Shown: one piece after another, positions 56,405 through 64,000 of the stretch | Layout of the letters: every line of letters begins with the position of its first letter | How positions within the stretch are numbered: the stretch's first letter is position 1 | NCBI GenBank assembly: GCA_017305535.1 | Contig: JAFKKN010000005.1 | Span: 124,001-188,000, forward strand | DNA length: 64,000 nt | Direction: 5' to 3' | DNA from: Hyphomicrobiales bacterium | GTDB taxonomy: Bacteria > Pseudomonadota > Alphaproteobacteria > Rhizobiales > Xanthobacteraceae | Position numbers and translations under genes: made by a program | The notes under the pieces: model-generated | Database searches by the model: none | What the model was told of the DNA's origin: nothing | The model's input: the letters and a program-made list of their open reading frames with translations, nothing else

Positions 56405-57589
56405 ATGAAACCCTCGGCCGAGTACGATATCGTCGTTTATGGCGCCAGCGGTTTCACCGGCCGTCTGGTGGCGGAATATCTGGCGTCGCGCGGCGGTGAG
56501 CCGCGCGATCTGAAATGGGCGATGGCCGGCCGCAGCCTCGACAAACTCGCAATGGTGCGTGACGAGATCGGCGCGCCGAAAGACACGCCGTTGATTGCCG
56601 CGGACGCGGCCGATCCGGCTTCGCTTGAGGCGATGCTGAAGCGAACCAAGGCGGTGTTGACCACCGTGGGGCCATATCAGTTCTACGGCACCGATCTTAT
56701 CGCGGCCTGTGTTGCGAGCGGTACCGATTATCTCGACCTCTGCGGCGAGCCGGTGTGGATGCGGCAGATGATCGACAAGTATCAGGCTGCGGCGCAAACG
56801 TCCGGCGCGCGCATCGTGTTCTCCTGCGGTTACGATTCGATTCCGTTCGAGCTCGGCGTGTTCTTTTTGCAGGACGCTGCCAAAGAAAAATTTGGTTCGA
56901 CCTTCAATCGCGTCAAAGGCCGTGTGCGCAAAATGAAGGGCACGCTCTCCGGCGGCACCGCGGCCAGCATGAAGGCGATCTTCGCCGCCGCCGTCAACGA
57001 CCCGACCTTGATGCCGATGTTGCGTGACCCATTCGTGCTGACGCCGGGATTCGAGGGACCGAAGCAACCGCCGGGCAACAAGCCGCAATTCGATGACGAT
57101 CTCGATATGTGGGTTGCGCCGTTCGTGATGGCGAACATCAACACGCGTAACGTTCATCGGTCGAATTTCTTGCTCGGTTTCCCGTACGGTCGTGACTTCA
57201 TCTACGACGAGATGGTAGTGGCTGGCCCGAAAGACACCGGCGAGGCGACTGCGAAAGCCATCGTCGCTGCCAACAATAAGATGGGCGCGCAGGGCGGCCC
57301 TAAGCCGGGCGAGGGGCCGTCGAAGGAGGAGCGCGAGGCCGGCCATTTCGATCTGCTTTTCCTTGGCGTTGCGCCGGATGGTCGCCAGATGAGCGCCGTG
57401 GTGACCGGCGACCGCGATCCCGGTTACGGCTGCACCTCGAAGATGATCGCCGAAAGCGCCATCTGTCTGGTGCGCGAGGCGTCCGACGTGCCGGGCGGTT
57501 TCTGGACGCCGGGCGCGGCTTTCGGCCATCGCCTCGTCAAGCGTTTAAGCGATCACGCCGGGATGACGTTCGGAATCGAACAGGCCTGA
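56405..57589 (+). CDS. Saccharopine dehydrogenase-like (trans-acting enoyl reductase type) protein
   Basis: The 394-residue protein begins with YDIVVYGASGFTGRLVAEYLASRGG (Rossmann GxxGxxG) and AGRSLDKL, and has TTVGPYQFYGTDLIAACVASGTDYLDLCGEPVW and SCGYDSIPFELG. This is the saccharopine dehydrogenase NADP-binding family that includes mycobacterial trans-acting enoyl reductases for lipid synthesis. The reaction here is unknown. It follows the DUF169 gene by 142 bp. Two tandem hairpins follow its stop. Confidence 0.88.
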   Translation: MKPSAEYDIVVYGASGFTGRLVAEYLASRGGEPRDLKWAMAGRSLDKLAMVRDEIGAPKDTPLIAADAADPASLEAMLKRTKAVLTTVGPYQFYGTDLIAACVASGTDYLDLCGEPVWMRQMIDKYQAAAQTSGARIVFSCGYDSIPFELGVFFLQDAAKEKFGSTFNRVKGRVRKMKGTLSGGTAASMKAIFAAAVNDPTLMPMLRDPFVLTPGFEGPKQPPGNKPQFDDDLDMWVAPFVMANINTRNVHRSNFLLGFPYGRDFIYDEMVVAGPKDTGEATAKAIVAANNKMGAQGGPKPGEGPSKEEREAGHFDLLFLGVAPDGRQMSAVVTGDRDPGYGCTSKMIAESAICLVREASDVPGGFWTPGAAFGHRLVKRLSDHAGMTFGIEQA

Positions 57590-57596
57590 GGTCTGT

Positions 57597-57645
57597 CGTC
57601 ATTGCGAGATGCAATGATCCGACTGCTCGCAACAGCGAGCAGTCG
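57597..57645. repeat. Tandem hairpins with partial REP-like sequence
   Basis: TCATTGC-GAGAT-GCAATGA (57599-57617) resembles the first arm of the family B repeat (cattgcgag). GACTGCTCGC-AACA-GCGAGCAGTC (57621-57644) is a perfect ten-pair hairpin without a T run. They lie between two convergent genes and may serve as a bidirectional transcription barrier. Confidence 0.6.
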
Positions 57646-58938
57646 CTAAGTCCGCGCCGTGGACGACCAACCCATCGTCGTCTTGATCGCGCCCCAGCTT
57701 TGGCGCGCTGACGCGATGTGTTGCTGACTGGCGGCGAACATGCCCCACATCAGCCCCGTTATCATCCAGAAATGCCGCCAGTGGTCGGTATCGATGATGA
57801 AGGCCTCGCCGACGGTGCCGAGAAAGGTTGCGAACACCGCGAGGTAGACACGCTGCCATGGCGTACGAACGAAGGCATAGCGAAAGCCGAGAACGACGGT
57901 GGTGCCGATCAGCGCCGGATAGCAGACGCCGCTGATCCATCCGCCTGACATGAAGGCATTGAGATAGGAATTGTGGGTGTCTTCCGGGAAGAACTTGGTG
58001 AACTGCAACGGACCGATCCCGAACGGCAGGTCGAGCGCCATGCGCGCGCCGAGAATGTGCCGGCCGAAGCGACCGAACCGACCTTCGTCGTAGCTCTGAT
58101 CGAAGCTGGCGCGCTGTTTGAAGACAGTGTCGATCGAGTCGAACGACAGCAGGATCAGCAGCAGCACGACGCCCATCAGTAGCGCCGCTATTGCGATAGT
58201 GATGATGCGCGAGCGTTGAACGTTGGTCTTGCTGGTCAGAACCATCATGAACAGCATGAAGGCCGATGCGAGAATGAACTGCCCCCAGGCGGCGCGGGAA
58301 AATGCCAGCAGCAGCGCCAGTGTGATGAGGCCGAGCAGCAGCATGCTGCGTAACGATTTTCCGAAACGGTCGCTGACCACGCTTTGCAGGAGGAACAGTG
58401 CCGGCAGAATCAGGAACGCCGAAAACACGTTGGGGTCCTTGAACGGCCCCATGGCGCGGCCATAGAGCGTGAACAAGCCGTACGTGCCCGGAAACAACCT
58501 GAAGTAACCGGCGATGCCGGCAAGCGACGCGATGAGCGCGCCGAAAATCAGACCGCGCCGGAGAGCGTCGAGCCGGGCGACAGTGTCTTGCGCCACGGCC
58601 ATCGCAAAGAAGATGGCGGTGACTGCCATGTACCACGATGTCAGTACCCAGGTGACGATCCGGGATTGATTCATCAGGTCGGCGGCGCAAATCGTGTAAC
58701 CGATGTTGACGAGAAACAGCATTGCCGCAAGCGGCAAGAACGCCGGTCGCAGGCTGAGGCCCGTCGCGACCAGCACGATCATGGCTAGCAGCGTGGCGAG
58801 TTCGTAAGGACTCGGTTCGAAGAATACCACCGCGCCGGAGCATCCGACCAGCCAGAGCAGGCTGCGCTGGAGAGCGGCAACGCGCGGCGCGACCAGCGCG
58901 GTCGGTAAGGCACCATAGCTTGCGGCGAAATCCGTCAT
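57646..58938 (-). CDS. O-antigen ligase/polymerase-like (Wzy-type) membrane protein
   Basis: The 430-residue protein has about 11-12 TM helices. A central periplasmic loop (SFDSIDTVFKQRASFDQSYDEGRFGRFG) and GIGPLQFTKFFPEDTHNSYLNAFMSGGWIS carry the Arg/His features of Wzy_C/O-antigen ligase proteins. Wzy polymerises lipid-linked repeat units in the periplasm for exopolysaccharide. It is the last gene of the minus-strand exopolysaccharide operon (53 bp after the sugar transferase). Confidence 0.85.
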   Translation of the reverse strand: MTDFAASYGALPTALVAPRVAALQRSLLWLVGCSGAVVFFEPSPYELATLLAMIVLVATGLSLRPAFLPLAAMLFLVNIGYTICAADLMNQSRIVTWVLTSWYMAVTAIFFAMAVAQDTVARLDALRRGLIFGALIASLAGIAGYFRLFPGTYGLFTLYGRAMGPFKDPNVFSAFLILPALFLLQSVVSDRFGKSLRSMLLLGLITLALLLAFSRAAWGQFILASAFMLFMMVLTSKTNVQRSRIITIAIAALLMGVVLLLILLSFDSIDTVFKQRASFDQSYDEGRFGRFGRHILGARMALDLPFGIGPLQFTKFFPEDTHNSYLNAFMSGGWISGVCYPALIGTTVVLGFRYAFVRTPWQRVYLAVFATFLGTVGEAFIIDTDHWRHFWMITGLMWGMFAASQQHIASARQSWGAIKTTMGWSSTART

Positions 58939-58991
58939 GGCACGCTCACACTCTCACGCAGCGAATTCGCGTCCACTCGACCGGGCCGCGC

Positions 58992-60596
58992 TCAGTACGC
59001 ATTCTCCGCCTTCAACAACGCAATCGGGGTCTTCAACAGAATGTAGAGATCAAACAACACCGACCAGTTCTCGATGTAATAGAGATCGAATTCGACGCGT
59101 TTCTGGATCTTTTCCTCGCTGTCCACTTCACCGCGCCAGCCGTTGATCTGCGCCCAGCCGGTGATGCCGGGCTTGACGCGATGGCGTGCGAAGTAGCCGT
59201 CGACGGTTTCGTCGAACAGACGACTTTTCAACTTGCCCTGCACCGCGTGCGGGCGAGGGCCGACCAGCGAGAGATTGCTCTTGAACACCACGTTGAAGAG
59301 CTGCGGCAGCTCGTCGATACTGCTCTTGCGAATGAACTTGCCAATGCGCGTCACGCGTGGATCGTTCTTGGTGACGACCTTGCTGGCGAGCGGGTCGGCC
59401 TGATCGTGGTAGAGCGAGCGGAACTTGAAGACCTCGATACGCTCGTTGTTGAAGCCGAAACGCTTCTGCCGGAACAACACCGGGCCGGGGCTGTCGAGTT
59501 TGATGGCAAGCGCGATCAACGCCATCAGCGGCGACAGCAGCAGGAGAAGGATGGCGCCGACGATGTGATCAAACAGCGATTTCATCACCTGATCCCAATC
59601 GGTGATGGGAGCTTCAAACACGTCGAGCGTCGGGACTTTGCCAAGATAGGAATAGGAGCGCGGCCGGAAGCGAAGCTTGTTGGTGTGCGCGGACAGCCGG
59701 ATATCGACTGGAAGCACCCACAGCTTTTTGAGCATATCGAGAATACGCGTCTCTGCCGAAATCGGCATCGCGAACAAGACGAGGTCGACGCGGGTGCGAT
59801 GGGCGAACTCGACGATGTCGTCGATCTTCCCCAGTTTCGGTAATCCCGCGCAGGTATCGAGCGCACGCTTGTCGTTGCGATCGTCGAACACACCGAGAAT
59901 ATCCAGATCGGAATCGTGCTGTGTCTTGAGCAGTTCGATCAGCTTCTCGCCGTTTTCATCGGCGCCGATAATCACGGTACGGCGGTCCAGGCGGCCCTCG
60001 CGCGCCCAGCGACGGATCAACGAACGCAGGAGCAGCCGGCCGGCGATCAAGCCGGCCAATCCGCAGACGAAATATGCCGACAGCCATATCCGCGAGAACG
60101 AAGTACCCAGCTTGAGAAAGAACGAGACGCCGATGAACAGCAGAAAGACCAACGCCCACGCGGAGATCAGCCGCGTCATCTGCCGCAGCTTCCCGCGGAA
60201 CATCTGCACCTCGTAGAGGTCTGCGGCTTGGAATGCCGTAACCGAGGCGAGCGTTACACAGAGGATCGAGATCGGATAGAACCAGCTAAAGCCGTCGAGC
60301 CGGGCGACATAGCCGGCATACACCGCGAAGCCGATCGCGGCGATCAGAACGAAGTCGGCGAGGCGCACCAACCCGGCGATGACGATGGGTGAATAGGCCC
60401 TGCGGACTTTCTGATTGGCGACCGCCAGTGCCGCCGCCGACAAACGTCGTCGGCGCTCGACCCGGGGAGGCTCCCCGGTGGTTGCGACGGCGTCGATCAT
60501 GGAGCGGGCGTTGATGGGTTCCACGTTGATGTCCACTTGTTCTTCTGCGTGCGGCCTCTCAGGCGCGCGCGACTGTAGTGAGATTGTTCCCACCAC
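58992..60596 (-). CDS. Undecaprenyl-phosphate glucose phosphotransferase (polyprenol-P hexose-1-P transferase)
   Basis: The 534-residue enzyme transfers a sugar phosphate from UDP-sugar to undecaprenyl phosphate, the first step of repeat-unit assembly. Four N-terminal TM helices, a CoA-binding-like domain ([19 protein letters not shown]) and the C-terminal sugar transferase domain are visible: [63 protein letters not shown] and [20 protein letters not shown]. The length and domains match WcaJ/EpsL types. The start codon is GTG at 60596 or a later ATG; no strong ribosome binding site decides. Confidence 0.92.
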   Translation of the reverse strand: MVGTISLQSRAPERPHAEEQVDINVEPINARSMIDAVATTGEPPRVERRRRLSAAALAVANQKVRRAYSPIVIAGLVRLADFVLIAAIGFAVYAGYVARLDGFSWFYPISILCVTLASVTAFQAADLYEVQMFRGKLRQMTRLISAWALVFLLFIGVSFFLKLGTSFSRIWLSAYFVCGLAGLIAGRLLLRSLIRRWAREGRLDRRTVIIGADENGEKLIELLKTQHDSDLDILGVFDDRNDKRALDTCAGLPKLGKIDDIVEFAHRTRVDLVLFAMPISAETRILDMLKKLWVLPVDIRLSAHTNKLRFRPRSYSYLGKVPTLDVFEAPITDWDQVMKSLFDHIVGAILLLLLSPLMALIALAIKLDSPGPVLFRQKRFGFNNERIEVFKFRSLYHDQADPLASKVVTKNDPRVTRIGKFIRKSSIDELPQLFNVVFKSNLSLVGPRPHAVQGKLKSRLFDETVDGYFARHRVKPGITGWAQINGWRGEVDSEEKIQKRVEFDLYYIENWSVLFDLYILLKTPIALLKAENAY

Positions 60597-60641
60597 TTAG
60601 TGAACGTCAGCGAAGAAACAGGGCAAGCCCGTCAAGAACGG

Positions 60642-61775
60642 TTAACGTTTGGCAAATGCCTCGCGATAACCGGCGATCACACCCTCAACCATGCTGTTCT
60701 GCGAAAAATGTAGGAAGATGCGCTCCCGCAGTGCTTTCGCCCGTGCCAGCGTAGCATCGCTGTTCGCCATTGCCGCTGTGATTGCCGCGGCGATTGCGCT
60801 CGGCGCGTTGGCGGTGAACAACGCATCGTGATGCGGGCCGAAAATCTCGGGAATGCCACCGATATTGGCTGCGATCATCGGAACGCCGGCGGCGGCGGCC
60901 TCAATGACCACATAGGGCATCGAATCGCCGCGTGACGGGACCACCAGCAGGCGCCCCTGGGCGAAGCCGTGCCGGGCCTGAACGTGACCGATAAAACGAA
61001 TCTCCCGGGTTAGCCCGAGCCGTTCGACCTGCGCCTTAATCGTGGCGGTTTCCTCACCGTCGCCGGCGAGTGTCAGCGTCACCGGCGTGCCGTTGGCCCG
61101 CAGTTCGGCAACGGCATCGACCAGGAGATCAGCGCCCTTGATGTGGCGAAATTCTCCGACGTAGACCAGGTCGGTGGCGTCACCTGCCACCGTAATCGGA
61201 TCGAATTCCCGCGCCGTGACGCCGTTGAAGACGCAGCGCACCAAGCCAGCCGGCTTTCCGATAACGCGCTGGAAGGTGTCGCGTGCGAAGATGCTTTCGA
61301 ACAGGAACAGATCGATGCGATCCATCAATGCGCGTTCAAGGCGGCTATAGAATGCGCCCGCCAGCGTATTCGGCGGAAAATGCAGCGAGCCGCCGTGCGG
61401 GGTATAGACGTGGATGGCGTCATCCCCGCGCGGTGTCAGGTTGATGAAAACGCCGGCCTTCGCACCATGGCCGTGCAGCACTTGTGGCTTCAACTCGCCG
61501 ACCAGTTTGCGGAGCTTGAGCCATGCCATCAGATCCGCCGGATGCGGCTGCCGGTGGATGGCGAGGCGATGGACGCCGAGTTTCAGTCGTGGTGCGATAT
61601 TCGCGAGCAGGGCATCGGCGCGTGCCCCGCCGGTGAGACTGTCCGCGATGATGCCGACGTGATGGCCGCGATCGACCTGGCCGTTGGCGACATCGAGAAT
61701 GTGTCGGATGATGCCGCCGACCGGCGCCCGAACTGCGTGAAGGATGCGCAGCGGCTCACTGGATGTCTCCGGCAT
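60642..61775 (-). CDS. Glycosyltransferase family 4
   Basis: The 377-residue GT-B enzyme has an N-terminal acceptor domain (HAVRAPVGGIIRHILDVANGQVDRGHHVGI) and the donor-binding domain with LVYVGEFRHIKGADLLVDAVAEL and the E-x7-E-like segment VVPSRGDSMPYVVIEAAAAGVPMIAANIGGIPE. It presumably adds a sugar to the lipid-linked repeat of the exopolysaccharide. It starts three bases after the wza-like stop codon, so is cotranscribed with it. The donor sugar is unknown. Confidence 0.9.
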   Translation of the reverse strand: MPETSSEPLRILHAVRAPVGGIIRHILDVANGQVDRGHHVGIIADSLTGGARADALLANIAPRLKLGVHRLAIHRQPHPADLMAWLKLRKLVGELKPQVLHGHGAKAGVFINLTPRGDDAIHVYTPHGGSLHFPPNTLAGAFYSRLERALMDRIDLFLFESIFARDTFQRVIGKPAGLVRCVFNGVTAREFDPITVAGDATDLVYVGEFRHIKGADLLVDAVAELRANGTPVTLTLAGDGEETATIKAQVERLGLTREIRFIGHVQARHGFAQGRLLVVPSRGDSMPYVVIEAAAAGVPMIAANIGGIPEIFGPHHDALFTANAPSAIAAAITAAMANSDATLARAKALRERIFLHFSQNSMVEGVIAGYREAFAKR

Positions 61776-61778
61776 CGT

Positions 61779-62552
61779 TCAGAACCAGCGTTCGCCGACG
61801 ACGATGGTGTCGCCCGGATTGATCGGGGTTGAGGGGGGCACCACGGCGCGCAGGGTGCCGGCGCTGGAGGTGTGGGTGAGGGTGACGCTGTCGCGTTTGG
61901 CGCGCGGCGAGAAGCCGCCGGCGATCGCCACCGCGCTCTCCGCGGTCATGTTCGGCACGTAGGGATACTGGCCGGGGGCCGCGACCTCGCCGAGGATGAA
62001 GAACGGGCGATAGGCCTCGATCTCGGCGGCGACGTAAGGCTCGCGGATATAGCCGTTGCGCAGGTGATCGCGAACCCGGCTGGCGAGTTGCGCCGGCGTG
62101 AGGCCGCGTGCCTGCACCGATCCGATCAACGGCATGGTGATGGTGCCGCCGGCGCCGACCGCGTAGGAGTTGGTCAGGCCTTCCTGGCCGTAGACCACGA
62201 TGCGCAGCTTGTCGCCGGCGTCGAGCCGATAGTCGGATGCATAGGCCGGCACCGTCATGCGCGGGCCGTAAGCCGCGCGGGCCGGGATCACCCGGGGTCC
62301 GGGAGCCGCCGCATAGCGCGGATAGGCGGTGGAGGCGAAACTGTCGCGCACCGCCGCGATGGCGCCGCCGGTGGGAGCCGTGGCCGGATAGGGGGCATAA
62401 GCGGGCGGCGGCGCGGGCTGGGCGCCGCCATAGGCGAGGCGGTCGAGGTCGCCTGGCGGATGCCCGGTCGCCACCGGCCCCGGCCGATGCATGCACCCCG
62501 ACAACGCAACCGCGCTGAGCAGGCAAAGAGCGAGGGCACGAAAGCCGGACAT
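61779..62552 (-). CDS. Polysaccharide export lipoprotein, Wza-like
   Basis: The 257-residue protein begins with a lipoprotein signal (ALCLLSAVALSGC, lipobox Cys20) and a Pro/Ala/Tyr-rich linker of about 85 residues, followed by the polysaccharide biosynthesis/export domain: YRLDAGDKLRIVVYGQEGLTNSYAVGAGGTITMPLIGSV, and a SLBB-like segment FFILGEVAAPGQYPYVPNMTAESAVAIAGGF. It forms the outer membrane export channel or its periplasmic part. First gene of the minus-strand operon and divergent from the Wzc-like gene. Confidence 0.92.
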   Translation of the reverse strand: MSGFRALALCLLSAVALSGCMHRPGPVATGHPPGDLDRLAYGGAQPAPPPAYAPYPATAPTGGAIAAVRDSFASTAYPRYAAAPGPRVIPARAAYGPRMTVPAYASDYRLDAGDKLRIVVYGQEGLTNSYAVGAGGTITMPLIGSVQARGLTPAQLASRVRDHLRNGYIREPYVAAEIEAYRPFFILGEVAAPGQYPYVPNMTAESAVAIAGGFSPRAKRDSVTLTHTSSAGTLRAVVPPSTPINPGDTIVVGERWF

Positions 62553-62720
62553 GACGCGATCCTATTGGAAAGTGACGGCGATTAAGTCCCCTTATGGTTA
62601 AAAAAACATGACCCTGGATTGGGGCGCGCCGTCGCATGCCGCGCGGTTAACCGCCCGGAAACCATAATGTTCTCTAATCGGAGACGGCGTAAGAGTCTTG
62701 GACGCCGGTAGGGGTATTCC
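62553..62720. promoter_or_regulatory. Divergent promoter region of the exopolysaccharide locus
   Basis: This 168-bp gap drives the wza-like operon leftward and the wzc-like gene rightward. It has AT-rich TTATGGTTAAAAAAACATG near 62594-62611 and GGTTAACCG-type sequence near 62643-62652. No definite promoter motif is assigned. TAGGGG lies six bases before the wzc-like ATG. Confidence 0.45.
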
Positions 62721-64000
62721 ATGCGGTTCGATCTTTGGGACAAAATCAAGGGGAAATTGCCGGCCCGGCGGCCGCGCGTTGCCGCTGTGGTTGCACCGAA
62801 GCCAAAAGCCAAGATCGAGCCCGAGTTCAAGCCGTCGACGCAACCGATCGCTCCGCTTCAAGCTACCCAATACGACGATCTCGATCTGCGCGTGATCTGG
62901 CGCGCCATTGTCGTCAGGAAGAACTTGATCATCATGCCGACCCTGTTGGCAGCCGTGGTGTCGCTGGCGGTCGTCAATATGATTACGCCGCTGTACAAGT
63001 CCGAGGCGCGTGTTCTTGTCGACGGGCGAGAGAATGTGTTCCTCCGCCCTAATGGCGAACGCCCCGAGGAACGCAATGCGCTGGACCCCGAAGCTGTCAC
63101 CAGCCAGGTGCAACTTCTGTTGTCGCGCGATCTGGCGCGCATGGTCATCAAGCAGAACAAACTTGCCGAGCGCGCCGAATTCGATCCGGTGCTGAGCGGA
63201 ATCTCGCCGGTGAAAATGGTGCTCGGTCTGTTCGGTATCGGTCGCGATCCGTTCCGGATGACGCCGGAAGAACGCGTGCTCGATGCCTATTACGATCGGC
63301 TGACGGCGTTCGCCGTCGACAAGTCGCGCGTGATGGTGGTCGAATTCCAGTCGCGCGATCCGGAACTGGCCGCTCGGGTCGCCAATTCGATCGTCGACAA
63401 CTATCTCATCTTGCAGCAGGGTGCACGGCAACAGCAGGCCAAGGCGGCGAGCCAGTGGCTTTCAGGCGAGATCGACAGTCTGCGAAAGAAGGTCGCGGAC
63501 GCCGAGCAGCGCGCCGAGGCTTTTCGTTCGAAATCCAGCCTCTTCGTCGGGACCAACAACACCACGCTCTCCAATCAGCAGCTCGGCGAGTTCAACACCC
63601 AATTGAACAATGCGCGAGCGCTGAAGTCCGATGCCGAATCCAAGGCGCGTCTGATCCGGGACATGCTGAAGTCCGGCAAGCCGATCGAAGCATCGGAAGT
63701 GCTGAATTCCGAGTTGATCCGCCGCCTGTCCGAACAGCGGGTAACGCTACGGGCTCAACTCGCTGAACAGTCATCGACCTTGCTCGACGGCCATCCGCGC
63801 ATCAAGGAGTTAAAGGCGCAGATCGCCGACCTCGACAAGCAGATTCGGGAAGAGGCGGGCAAGTTGTCGCGCTCGCTCGAAAATGATGCGCGCATTGCCG
63901 AGGCGCGGGTTGAAAACCTGAATGCCAATCTCGATCAGCTCAAGCGTCAGGCGACTTCGACCAACGGTCAGGATGTCGAGCTCCGCGCGCTCGACCGCGA
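62721..64000 (+). CDS. Wzc/GumC-like polysaccharide chain-length/export protein, 3'-truncated by the window end
   Basis: The ATG at 62721 starts a frame open for at least 426 codons to the window end. Residues 1-50 are basic and Pro-rich; LDLRVIWRAIVVRKNLIIMP is the start of the Wzz domain, with TM1 about 70-90 (TLLAAVVSLAVVNMI). Then SEARVLVDGRENVF, AVTSQVQLLLSRDLARMVI, VEFQSRDPELAARVANSIVDNYL and long coiled-coil helices (QWLSGEIDSLRKKVADAEQRAEAFRSKSSLF). This is the GumC/ExoP co-polymerase family; a C-terminal tyrosine kinase domain cannot be judged. Divergent from the wza-like gene. Confidence 0.88.
   Translation, partial: MRFDLWDKIKGKLPARRPRVAAVVAPKPKAKIEPEFKPSTQPIAPLQATQYDDLDLRVIWRAIVVRKNLIIMPTLLAAVVSLAVVNMITPLYKSEARVLVDGRENVFLRPNGERPEERNALDPEAVTSQVQLLLSRDLARMVIKQNKLAERAEFDPVLSGISPVKMVLGLFGIGRDPFRMTPEERVLDAYYDRLTAFAVDKSRVMVVEFQSRDPELAARVANSIVDNYLILQQGARQQQAKAASQWLSGEIDSLRKKVADAEQRAEAFRSKSSLFVGTNNTTLSNQQLGEFNTQLNNARALKSDAESKARLIRDMLKSGKPIEASEVLNSELIRRLSEQRVTLRAQLAEQSSTLLDGHPRIKELKAQIADLDKQIREEAGKLSRSLENDARIAEARVENLNANLDQLKRQATSTNGQDVELRALDR

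Overview
The window is a chromosomal segment of an alphaproteobacterium of the family Nitrobacteraceae (Bradyrhizobiaceae), in the neighbourhood of Bradyrhizobium, Rhodopseudomonas, Afipia/Oligotropha and Nitrobacter. This placement is an inference from gene content and order: a Porin_2-type outer membrane porin, an LdtR-type MarR regulator, a HemB in which aspartates replace the zinc cysteines, the run rsh-pdxJ-acpS-lepB-rnc-era-recO-parC, and the order glyA-nrdR-ribD-ribE-ribH-nusB-thiL-hppA. The DNA is GC-rich. I see no transposase, integrase, phage gene or CRISPR array.

Layout: 1-4400 is sparsely coding (a histone H1-like peptide, a Sel1-like small protein, a frameshifted GIY-YIG gene, tRNA-Ser and a porin). 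4900-15960 holds slt, dapA, mscL, smpB, a peroxiredoxin, a type 5 uracil-DNA glycosylase, a NYN protein, rpoZ, rsh, pdxJ and acpS. 16200-23200 holds lepB-rnc-era plus a small membrane protein, a Clp-N-like protein, recO and parC. 23200-33450 holds an MFS exporter and mntH with metal-regulator-like palindromes, an N-end-rule aminoacyltransferase, an RDD protein, hemB, an acyl-CoA synthetase, ldtR, a MaoC protein, a zinc ribbon and a DUF4399 protein. 33470-43900 holds a cyclase/FGE-like fusion, glyA-nrdR-rib-nusB-thiL and hppA. 44000-49450 holds bamE, a cytochrome bc1 chaperone, DUF177, plsX-fabH-ihfA-merR and tRNA-Pro. 49700-57600 is a more variable metabolic region with a LysR regulator, two SDRs, a ketopantoate reductase-like protein, an acetamidase/formamidase, DUF169 and a saccharopine dehydrogenase-like protein. 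57640-64000 is an exopolysaccharide locus (wzy-like, polyprenyl-P sugar transferase, glycosyltransferase, wza-like; a wzc-like gene diverges and runs off the window).

Most of the window is conserved housekeeping sequence. Many genes are translationally coupled by ATGA overlaps (pdxJ/acpS, lepB/rnc, era/membrane protein, nrdR/ribD, ketopantoate reductase/SDR; GTGA at plsX/fabH). Intergenic gaps carry two dispersed palindromic repeat families. The least routine items are the cyclase-FGE fusion, the free-standing Clp-N-like protein, the palindromes flanking the MFS/mntH pair, an orphan minus-strand terminator upstream of ldtR, and the long odd non-coding stretch before the H1-like gene. I did not find a clearly novel multigene system.
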